Source: Nissabacter sp. SGAir0207 (GTDB lineage Bacteria > Pseudomonadota > Gammaproteobacteria > Enterobacterales > Enterobacteriaceae). From it: a DNA stretch of 64,000 nucleotides. Under the pieces are notes generated by a model, which did not search any database, was not told where the DNA came from, and was given only the letters and a program-made list of their open reading frames with translations. The DNA lies in assembly GCF_005491205.1 (NCBI RefSeq), contig NZ_CP028037.1:310001-374000 (forward strand), given 5' to 3'. A program made the position numbers and the translations under genes. Positions 36,643-43,868 of the stretch are shown here, in pieces (the first letter of the stretch is position 1; each line of letters opens with the position of its first letter).

Positions 36643-38469
36643 TCAGACGCCCTCTTCTTCATCAGACGCAGCCGTGTCCGGCTTCCACATCGCCGCCAGG
36701 ATCATCGGCATCATGGCGGCGATATTCACCCCGCCCCAAAAGATATTGATGATGTAACCGGAAGGGTCCTCAATATCGCCATTGGCCACCTTGATGCCGC
36801 CCCAGATCAGTCCAAGCAGCGTCAGGGCGACGATCGCCAACTGGGGCTTGACCAGATAGAGGAACATCCCCTGCTGGCGCTCTTTCGGCGTGACGTGGAA
36901 CTTGATCTTCTCGCCGCGCAGCACCGTGTCCAGCGCCCGCAAGTTCATCGAGTAGAGCGCCAGATAGGAGGAGCGCCCATCCCAGGCGGACAGCCCCCAG
37001 GTGCCGAACATAAACGCCAGTTCCGACACGATGAAGAACGGCAGGAAGTGCAGGTAGAACGGCTGGGAGTAAGCCGACACCGGCGGGATATTGGTGAACA
37101 GATAGATCAGCGGCGAGATCAAAAACACCGTGTTCCACAGGCAGGCCAGATAGGACCAGAAGGTGGTGCCATACATCAGGGTCTGCGGCAGGCTCAGGCG
37201 AAAGCGCTTGCGGCTGAAAATCGGGTCATGCAGCAGGATATCCATCGAGCCAGCGGCATACTTGAAGCGCTGGATCATCCAGGTGAGCAGATCCTGCGGC
37301 GACAGCATTTTAGACTCGGTGCGCGGGTGCATCACCGACTTCCAGCGCCGCTCGGTATCGCCATGCAGCACGATGGAGGTGTAGATATCCTCCGAGACGT
37401 GGAATTTGTAGGGGGTCAGCTCGGTGTCCATGATGACATGCGGCCGCATCGCCTGCTCCAGCGCCTCGCGCGCGTCGGCGTCCGGGATGTCGCGGGTGAA
37501 GCGTGCCACCTCCTCATCCACCGCCCAGACATAGCTGCGCAGCGCCGCCTGCATCACCGCCTCACGCCGGTGGATGGAGGCCGCGCCACAGCAGAACGAG
37601 GCGTTGGCCCAGTTGCGGCGGCGCAGGATCACCTCATAAAACATCCGCGCGTCATTGAAGAAGGGATCGCGCCCCAGCGTCACTGGGCCAACCACCGCCT
37701 CGGTTACCTTGCCAAGGCCGTAACCCACCACACCCAGCCGACGGCGCAGGGCATCCGGCAGCCGCCGCCCCTCCGGCAGGTCATAAAACCATTGCGGCGT
37801 CTGCACCCAGGCAACATCCGGGTCGCGGAAGTAGCCCATGGTGTGGGTCAGCAGGGTCGGGAAGACGCGGGTATCGGCATCGCAGATCACCAGAAAGTCG
37901 CCGTCGGTCTGCTCCATGCCATTGCGCAGGTTACCGGCCTTGTAGCCGATATTGGTCTCGCGGGTGATGTAGTTCACCCCCTCCTGCTCGCACACCGCGC
38001 GCATCTCCGGGCGGCGGCCGTCATCCAGCACATGGATCTTGAAATCAATCGGCGCCGGGTAGGTGACTTTCAGCGCATCCTGAATCGAAATGCGCACCAG
38101 CTCCACATCCTCCGAATAGGTGGCGATAAACAGATCGACCTTTAGCGGCCGGGTTTCTGTCTGTTCATCCGCCCCCAAGCACTCATTAATATCGGTCGGT
38201 GCCGGGCGCTGCGGGACATCCCACTCTTTCCAGAGATTGATGGTGAAAAATACCGTGCCGATATAGGCCAGTGTTTCTGCCAGCACCAGTGGAATGGCAT
38301 ACCAGAGCGCATCGTAATTGAGCGATGACATCCATCTCCAGCGGATATAGTTGGCGCCCAGAATAAGCGCCGCCACCGCAAGGCATTGCCACAGCACCTG
38401 GATTATCCAGGGGGTTTTTAGTGGTTCTGGCGGTTTCCGGTGTTCAAAATTGGAAAAATAGAAAGCCAT
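36643..38469 (-). CDS. Cellulose-synthase-like GT2 family glycosyltransferase without PilZ domain
   Basis: 608 residues from the ATG at 38469 (AGGA 6 nt upstream; an ATG 6 bp earlier sits on the ribosome-binding site). Two N-terminal helices, a cytoplasmic GT-A domain and five or so C-terminal helices. Catalytic signatures: LDDGRRPE (about 146), CDADTRVFP (about 195), FCCGAAS, SEDIYTS (about 356), and QRFKYAAG (about 400) where processive synthases usually have QxxRW. The chain ends after the last helices, so the c-di-GMP-binding PilZ domain of BcsA is missing. No BcsB or BcsC is nearby. Likely product: a beta-linked glucan or similar polymer extruded through the inner membrane. First gene of the leftward eight-gene operon. 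Confidence 0.88.
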   Translation of the reverse strand: MAFYFSNFEHRKPPEPLKTPWIIQVLWQCLAVAALILGANYIRWRWMSSLNYDALWYAIPLVLAETLAYIGTVFFTINLWKEWDVPQRPAPTDINECLGADEQTETRPLKVDLFIATYSEDVELVRISIQDALKVTYPAPIDFKIHVLDDGRRPEMRAVCEQEGVNYITRETNIGYKAGNLRNGMEQTDGDFLVICDADTRVFPTLLTHTMGYFRDPDVAWVQTPQWFYDLPEGRRLPDALRRRLGVVGYGLGKVTEAVVGPVTLGRDPFFNDARMFYEVILRRRNWANASFCCGAASIHRREAVMQAALRSYVWAVDEEVARFTRDIPDADAREALEQAMRPHVIMDTELTPYKFHVSEDIYTSIVLHGDTERRWKSVMHPRTESKMLSPQDLLTWMIQRFKYAAGSMDILLHDPIFSRKRFRLSLPQTLMYGTTFWSYLACLWNTVFLISPLIYLFTNIPPVSAYSQPFYLHFLPFFIVSELAFMFGTWGLSAWDGRSSYLALYSMNLRALDTVLRGEKIKFHVTPKERQQGMFLYLVKPQLAIVALTLLGLIWGGIKVANGDIEDPSGYIINIFWGGVNIAAMMPMILAAMWKPDTAASDEEEGV

Positions 38470-38821
38470 GGGCATTCCTGTTCATCGTTTCACAAGAATA
38501 AATGCGCAAAGGCGCTACGTTTCCTGGTGTCAAAAACAGAAATGCTACTGAATTATAAAGTATTATTGATTGGCCTCGCGCTCTTTACCGATAAGCGGCA
38601 ATGGCGCAATGTCATTTGAGTCTAGTGCAGCTAAAAAAGGTTTCAAGGCTATTTTTTATCGAAACAACCGCGACATAGCGCAAATTTCACCTACTATTCT
38701 GTGAGAGGACTCACGTAATTTGGCGCGAAGCAGTTTCCCACCGATTAGCCGGGGGAACTCGTCTACACTCTAGAAATCAGTAATCTCCCTAACCTAAATC
38801 TGCGGAGTGCGCGGGGCGAGT
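38470..38821. promoter_or_regulatory. Divergent promoter region of the polysaccharide locus
   Basis: 350 bp between the GT2 and opgC operons. On the + strand side GGGGGAACTCGTCTACACT (38751-38769) includes CTACACT, close to the sigma-S -10 consensus (CTAYACT); GGAACT alternatively resembles a sigma-E -35. Which reading is right cannot be decided by eye. The middle part is AT-rich. No gene seen. Confidence 0.45.
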
Positions 38822-40033
38822 ATGGCAGCACAAGATACAGTCATTTCAGGCGTTTCCGAACGGGTCTCCTGGCGCTATGCGGTGCCGGGCCGCCGCGATT
38901 TGCGGGTGGATATGCTACGCGGCATTGCGTTGGTGATGATGGTGGTCGCCCATACCGAGGTGATGTCGGTTTTCAATATATTTACCTGGGAGCGGCTGGG
39001 ATTAACCACCGGTGCGGAAGGCTTTGTCATTATGTCCGGCTTTATGCTGGGGATGTTGAACCGTATACGCTTGCAGAAAGAGTACCTGCTGACTATTTCC
39101 TATAACCTGGTGCGGCGCGCGTGGAAAATATACCAGGTGAATCTGGTGATTATTCTTTCGGTGCTGCTGCTGGCGCAGGTGCCCTTTATTAATACCTTTG
39201 AAATTACCCATTTTACTGACCGCTACGCCGGTATCTCCTACTCGCTAATTCCAGTAACGCCACAAATTCGCGAGACGTGGTTCAATATTATTCTCTACCT
39301 ACAAATAGGGCCGCACCAGACCCAAATCCTCGGCCTCTATATCTTTTTGCTGCTCGCCAGCCCCCTGATGCTCTGGATGCTGTCACGCGGGCGGGTCGCC
39401 TGGTTATTGCTGATTTCACTGGCGCTGTATGTATTTTACCAGTTCAACCATGTGCGCCTGACGGTGTCACAATTTGAGTTCGCCTTCCCGCTGCTGGCAT
39501 GGCAGCTGATCTATGTGCTCGGCATGTGCTGCGGCTGGTACAAGGATGAGCTGACCTCGCTGGCGCGCACCGGCATGGGCCACTTTGTGATCGTGGTGAT
39601 GGTGATCTTCGCGCTGGGGATGATGTTCATTGCCCAGAACCACACTAACCCCTTCATGCCGCCAGCGCTGATGATGCATGTCATCCCGCCGGCGGACTTC
39701 AACTGGTTCTACCGCACGCTGGCGGCGAAAAACGCACTGGGGCCGATGCGGGTGCTGGATGACTTCTGTCTGATCATTACGGTTTATCTGGTGCTGACCT
39801 ACCTGTGGCGGCCCATTGAACGGGCGGTTGGCTGGTTCCTGATCCCCCTGGGGCAGCACTCGCTCTACACCTTCATCATCCACGTCTACTTCGTGCTGAT
39901 GGCCAGCCAGCTGGTGCACTTTGACCTGTGGCAGCAGGCATGGATACGCAACACCGTGGTACATGCCGCCATCCTGATGGCGCTATGGCTGATGGCGAAG
40001 TATGAGGTGGGCGGCAAATTTATTCCAAATTGA
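38822..40033 (+). CDS. opgC: OpgC-family membrane acyltransferase
   Basis: 403 residues, about ten membrane helices. The N-terminal block RRDLRVDMLRGIALVMMVVAHTEVM with RGIAL and His, then GAEGFVIMSGFMLG, and LGQHSLYTFIIHVYFVLM near the end are typical of OpgC. OpgC succinylates osmoregulated periplasmic glucans in enterobacteria and relatives. Here it lies with a glucan-type synthase rather than with opgGH, so it probably acylates the product of this locus. Start chosen at the ATG (38822), with an alternative GTG 15 bp earlier. First gene of the rightward operon. Confidence 0.85.
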   Translation: MAAQDTVISGVSERVSWRYAVPGRRDLRVDMLRGIALVMMVVAHTEVMSVFNIFTWERLGLTTGAEGFVIMSGFMLGMLNRIRLQKEYLLTISYNLVRRAWKIYQVNLVIILSVLLLAQVPFINTFEITHFTDRYAGISYSLIPVTPQIRETWFNIILYLQIGPHQTQILGLYIFLLLASPLMLWMLSRGRVAWLLLISLALYVFYQFNHVRLTVSQFEFAFPLLAWQLIYVLGMCCGWYKDELTSLARTGMGHFVIVVMVIFALGMMFIAQNHTNPFMPPALMMHVIPPADFNWFYRTLAAKNALGPMRVLDDFCLIITVYLVLTYLWRPIERAVGWFLIPLGQHSLYTFIIHVYFVLMASQLVHFDLWQQAWIRNTVVHAAILMALWLMAKYEVGGKFIPN

Positions 40034-40061
40034 GTGGATGTGGCAGCGTGACAGAGGTGAT

Positions 40062-41120
40062 ATGGGGGCTTTGAGCAAACGGGTTCGGGGGAGGGGCAGC
40101 CGGTGGCTGGGCGGCTTGTGCTGTCTGGCGGTGGCGGCTGCCTGCGGGGCGGCGGAGACGGCCAGCACGCCGGTGGTCAAAAAGAGCCAGGGGCGCAACC
40201 CCTTTTCTGGCCATGCCGCCGCCGTCAAGCCGCCGCCCGATCCCACCAAAAAAACCGTGCCCGGCAGCGTGCCGGACAACGTCGGCTCCGCCGCGCAGAA
40301 GCCCACCGTCAACAGCGGCGGCAGCACGGAGAAAGTGCGCGTTTTCACCAGCCGCTGGGGCCGCCTGTTCTATGGCGATGATGCCAAGTTCTCTGGCGCG
40401 CTCTCTTTCAACAGCGGGCTGAAGGATCAGTGGGTCAGCATCCCCACCGGGCAGGATTCGGCGTCCCAGAAGAATGAGATCAACCAGCGGCTGCTGCTGA
40501 GCCTGCAATACTCGCCCTTCAGCTACTGGTTTGCCAACGTCACCTTCCGTATGCCGCTGCGCGACATCAACAAATACAGCGCCGATTTCCGCTACAGCTT
40601 TGGCTATGACGACTGGCACCCCAACACCTTCAGTCTGGTATACGGCAACTATGGCGATAACCGCTTCTTCCCGACCTCCAACAACCGGCGCACTTACCCG
40701 GAGCAAGGCTCCTGGACGGGCGCGTATAAGTTCAGCCTGCCCAAGGAGCTGGAGAAGTACCTGCTGTTGCAAAAGGGCGATGCGCTGACCTGCCAGGTGG
40801 GCTATACCTGGGTGCCGCGCTACTACTCGCTGGCGGACAACGATCGCAAAATCAACAAAAGTATCCTGCTGGGCGGCTGTGGTTACAGCTTTGTGCAGCA
40901 CTGGTTCTTCCGGTTCAGCGCATTCTACTATCCTGATAGCCGGCAGCAGCAGCCGTGGGACTCCGACTACACCTACAGCTTTGGGTATTCGGGCTACACC
41001 CCCGGCTCGTTCTCCATCCAGTACACCAACTACAGCGGGACGCGCTACCCGTGGCGCAGCAACGCCAACGCCCTGTTCCGCGAAGGCACCATCAGCCTGA
41101 TCTATTACATCCCGTTTTGA
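40062..41120 (+). CDS. Putative outer-membrane beta-barrel protein
   Basis: 352 residues from the ATG at 40062 (GAGGTGAT upstream). Signal peptide WLGGLCCLAVAAACGAAE, in which a lipobox-like Cys is possible. A low-complexity, Pro/Lys-rich segment (about 35-80) precedes about twelve alternating aromatic strands such as PFSYWFANVTFRM, FRYSFGYDDWHPNTFSLVYG and FSIQYTNYSGTRYPW. The chain ends in Phe (LIYYIPF), the signature of BAM-inserted barrels. Probably the outer-membrane channel or a polymer-modifying barrel of the locus. I do not recognise a named family. Confidence 0.7.
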   Translation: MGALSKRVRGRGSRWLGGLCCLAVAAACGAAETASTPVVKKSQGRNPFSGHAAAVKPPPDPTKKTVPGSVPDNVGSAAQKPTVNSGGSTEKVRVFTSRWGRLFYGDDAKFSGALSFNSGLKDQWVSIPTGQDSASQKNEINQRLLLSLQYSPFSYWFANVTFRMPLRDINKYSADFRYSFGYDDWHPNTFSLVYGNYGDNRFFPTSNNRRTYPEQGSWTGAYKFSLPKELEKYLLLQKGDALTCQVGYTWVPRYYSLADNDRKINKSILLGGCGYSFVQHWFFRFSAFYYPDSRQQQPWDSDYTYSFGYSGYTPGSFSIQYTNYSGTRYPWRSNANALFREGTISLIYYIPF

Positions 41121-41130
41121 GGAGCGTGCT

Positions 41131-42423
41131 ATGCAAGTGATGAGCGCCGAGCGCGAGCCAACCACCATTCTGGTGGTGGATGACTCCTCCAGTTACCGGT
41201 TTTTGCTCTCCAGTTTGTTGAAGAAGTGGGGATACCGGGTGTTTGAGGCCGACCAAGGGGAGAAGGCGCTGGAAGTGTTGCAGCAGCAGCCGATCCATAT
41301 GGTCATCAGCGACTGGGAGATGCCGGTGATGGATGGTCTGGCGCTCTGCCGGGCGATCCGCCACCGCAACGCCACCCCCTACGTCTACCTGATTTTGGTC
41401 ACGGCGCGCCACTCGGTGGAGGATTTGACCGCTGGCATTGAGGCGGGGGCCGATGACTTCCTCAGCAAGCCGGTCAACGCCAGCGAGTTGCAGGCGCGGC
41501 TCTATGCTGGCCAGCGCATCCTGAAGCTGGAGGCCAACCTCGCGCTGCGCAACGCCAAGCTGGTGCAGGCCTGGCAGCAGATGGAGGCGGACTTGCAGGC
41601 GGCGGCACGGCTCCAGCACTCGCTGTTACCGGCGCGCAACGTCAGCTTGCAAGGGTTCAGCATCGACTGGCTTTTCATTCCCTCCGCCTATGTCTCCGGG
41701 GACATGTTCCAGTTCTTCGCCCTGCCAGACCACCACATTGGCTTCTACTGCATCGACGTCGCCGGGCATGGCGTCACGGCGGCGATGCACTCGCTGGCGG
41801 TGGGCCGCCAGTTTATGCATGGCCGCACGGTGGAGAACTTTTTGGCGCGCACCGACGACGCCGGGCGGGCCGTGATCACCCCGCCGCATGAGGTGGTCAG
41901 CCTGCTCAACCAGCGCTTCTGTTACGAAAATGATGACGTGCAGAGCTACTTCACCATGATCTACGGCGTGATCAATACGCTGGATGGCCGCGGGCGGCTC
42001 TGTCAGGCGGGCCACCCGACCCCGTTCATCGTCCATGCGGATGGGGCCACCACCTCCATCGGCGAGGGGGGCGGGCCGGTGGGGCTGTTTGACACCCTGA
42101 GCTGGGAGGATTGCGCCTTTACCCTCCAGCCGGGCGAGTGCCTCTGCCTCTACAGCGATGGCATCAGCGAGTGCGAAAACGAGGAGAGCGAGCAGTTTGG
42201 CGAGGCGCGCTTGCGCGCACTGCTGGGCGACAACCACGCCCTGCCGCGCGCCGAGCGCTTCCTCCAGCTGGAGCTGGCGCTGCTGGAGTGGCGCAATGTG
42301 CAACTGGATGCGGTAGACCCGCAGAACGGCGTCAAATATGGCAACAGCAACCTGAATGATGATGTCTCGCTGCTGGTGATAGAGCGGACATCCTCCTTTG
42401 TGCAGCAAGAGGAAAAACCATGA
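41131..42423 (+). CDS. Response regulator with PP2C/SpoIIE phosphatase output (RsbU/HsbR-like)
   Basis: 430 residues. REC domain (about 12-128): acidic VVDDSS, phospho-acceptor Asp61 in ISDWEMPVMDG and the conserved Lys in FLSKPV. A helical linker joins the PP2C domain (about 165-425) with metal-binding SGDMFQFF, DVAGHGVTAAMHS and LCLYSDGISE, and NDDVSLLVI at the end. Phosphorylation of REC is expected to control dephosphorylation of the STAS protein encoded next. The input may be the hybrid kinase at 29134. The stop overlaps the STAS gene start (ATGA). Confidence 0.92.
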   Translation: MQVMSAEREPTTILVVDDSSSYRFLLSSLLKKWGYRVFEADQGEKALEVLQQQPIHMVISDWEMPVMDGLALCRAIRHRNATPYVYLILVTARHSVEDLTAGIEAGADDFLSKPVNASELQARLYAGQRILKLEANLALRNAKLVQAWQQMEADLQAAARLQHSLLPARNVSLQGFSIDWLFIPSAYVSGDMFQFFALPDHHIGFYCIDVAGHGVTAAMHSLAVGRQFMHGRTVENFLARTDDAGRAVITPPHEVVSLLNQRFCYENDDVQSYFTMIYGVINTLDGRGRLCQAGHPTPFIVHADGATTSIGEGGGPVGLFDTLSWEDCAFTLQPGECLCLYSDGISECENEESEQFGEARLRALLGDNHALPRAERFLQLELALLEWRNVQLDAVDPQNGVKYGNSNLNDDVSLLVIERTSSFVQQEEKP

Positions 42424-42761
42424 TTGTCGAAACAGCGAAACATGAACATGTCACCCTGGTGATGCCGGTGGTGCGGCGGCTGGATGCGTCAGTATCAAAC
42501 AAATTCAAGGAGACGGTGCAGGAGATGATCCGCGGCGGTGACACGGAGCTGCTGATTGACTTTAGCCGCGTCGACTTCATCGACAGTAGCAGCCTCGGCG
42601 CGCTGGTGTCGATTTTGAAGTCGCTCAACGGCAAGGGCACGCTGGCGCTGTGCGCCATGAACGCCAACCTGCTCAACCTGTTCAAACTGACGCGCATGGA
42701 CCGGATCTTCATGACGTTCCCCACTCAGGAAGAGGCGTTGAACAAACTGCTCAACCGATAG
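42420..42761 (+). CDS. STAS-domain anti-sigma factor antagonist
   Basis: 113 residues. Single STAS domain: LVMPVVRRLDASVSNKFKETV, then LLIDFSRVDFIDSSSLGALVSILKSLNGKG. Ser56 in DSSSLG corresponds to the phosphorylated Ser of SpoIIAA/RsbV. Unphosphorylated protein would sequester the HATPase encoded 10 bp downstream; the PP2C upstream would reactivate it. HsbA of Pseudomonas and CrsA of Shewanella are the nearest proteobacterial parallels known to me. Confidence 0.92.
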   Translation: MIVETAKHEHVTLVMPVVRRLDASVSNKFKETVQEMIRGGDTELLIDFSRVDFIDSSSLGALVSILKSLNGKGTLALCAMNANLLNLFKLTRMDRIFMTFPTQEEALNKLLNR

Positions 42762-42771
42762 GTATGCGGCC

Positions 42772-43218
42772 ATGTATGAGAGCTTGCCCCAGGACGTGGA
42801 GCTGACGCTGCCCGCTGTCACCGACAGCCTGGCGATTGCCAGCCGGGCCCTGGACGATTTTGCCCGCCCCCTGACGCTGGGGGACGAGGGGTTGTTCCCG
42901 CTCGATCTGGCGCTGAGTGAGGCGATGACCAACGTGATCAAGCACGGTTACCACTACGATGCCTCGCGCACGCTGCGCCTCTCGCTGCGCTACCGCGAGG
43001 AGGAGAGGGTACTGGAGATTGGGCTGGTGGACAGCGGCACCCCCATCCCGGCGGCGCTGCTGCAACAGGAGAAGCATTTGGCGATTGACCCGGATGATAT
43101 GGAGAGCTGGCCGGAGAATGGCATGGGCATCATGTTTATTCAGGCCAGCGTTGATGAGGTGCGCTACCAGAGTGACCACGGCGAAAATACCCTGACGCTC
43201 TGCAAGCGGCTGGCGTAG
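42772..43218 (+). CDS. RsbW/SpoIIAB-like HATPase anti-sigma/switch kinase
   Basis: 148 residues, only an HATPase_c domain. N-box LDLALSEAMTNVIKHGYHY (about 44-62), G1-like LVDSGTPIP and G2-like ENGMGIMFIQASVDEV. Such proteins phosphorylate the STAS partner and bind a target, often a sigma factor. No sigma-factor or FlgM gene is encoded in the window, so the target is either elsewhere (RpoS is a possibility) or a protein of this locus. Last gene of the rightward operon. Confidence 0.9.
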   Translation: MYESLPQDVELTLPAVTDSLAIASRALDDFARPLTLGDEGLFPLDLALSEAMTNVIKHGYHYDASRTLRLSLRYREEERVLEIGLVDSGTPIPAALLQQEKHLAIDPDDMESWPENGMGIMFIQASVDEVRYQSDHGENTLTLCKRLA

Positions 43219-43229
43219 GTGTGGCACAG

Positions 43230-43269
43230 TATCCTGGGATTCCAGCATCCTGGCATCCTGGGATGGTAA
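43230..43269. repeat. Distal octamer array K (5 units)
   Basis: TATCCTGG, GATTCCAG, CATCCTGG, CATCCTGG, GATGGTAA in one 8-bp register, 12 bp after the HATPase stop codon; same family as the parA-proximal arrays. Confidence 0.75.
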
Positions 43270-43800
43270 CGCGCCTGACGCCCGCCGACTGGCATTGTTC
43301 CTAAAGCCCGGTGGCCCGCGTATTTTATTACCCGGCCAGAACGGGGCATGGTAGACTTTGCTCAATTAATGACCTGACCGCAGTGGCGGCCGCGAAAATA
43401 ACCGCTGAGCATTTGTTCGTCATTTCCGGTGATAAATCCCCTCCATCTAGTTAAAAATTCTTACGATGAGCAATAATTTGAATAAAATAATTTTTATTTA
43501 ATTTATTGCCCTATTTTGTTTCATATTTCGTGCATAAATCCCCAGTGCGTCAATACTTAAAAAATCCTAACTATCAGTGGGGAGTAGGGCACGTCTGCCT
43601 TACAAATCTCCCAGGGTTCATTTCCAGTGCCTGAGACCCGGTGGCGAGCGGTGATGCGTTTTGCTGCCAAGGGGCCTCTCTGCTTTCTTCTTTTTTGCTG
43701 GCTGCTTTTGTCCAGCACTCACCACACAGCATTACCGTTGTGATTCATGCCGTTTAAACCTGCGTGATCGGGTTCGGCTGTCCCAAAGGGCTGTCAACTG

Positions 43801-43848
43801 CCCGGTGGTCTGGTAGTCACAGGCTGGCCGGTACAGGGCGGCTGTTAA
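43801..43848 (+). promoter_or_regulatory. JUMPStart/ops-like leader element (weak match)
   Basis: TCTGGTAG (43809-43816) matches the JUMPStart core exactly and CAGGGCGGCTGTTA (43834-43847) partly resembles the ops part (GGGGCGGTAGC). Position in the 5' leader of a polysaccharide gene fits RfaH-dependent antitermination. The GGCGGTAG core is not perfect. Confidence 0.3.
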
Positions 43849-43868
43849 TGACGAGAAGGAAGTGAGTG

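Larger units (their letters stand above)
43219..43868. other. Gene-free region before the fusion gene
   Basis: 650 bp. It holds an octamer array (43230-43269), an AT-rich stretch (43440-43560) and a leader with a JUMPStart-like element just before the fusion gene. It presumably contains the promoter of the fusion/ABC transporter unit. Confidence 0.55.

Noticed and set aside
36643..38469. Canonical cellulose synthase operon (bcs)
   Set aside because: No PilZ domain, no BcsB or BcsC, altered QxxRW, and DUF3131 and OpgC neighbours.
41131..43218. Stressosome (RsbR/RsbS/RsbT) operon
   Set aside because: There is only one STAS protein and no RsbT-like kinase; the parts fit RsbU/V/W. The non-heme globin is encoded in another operon.
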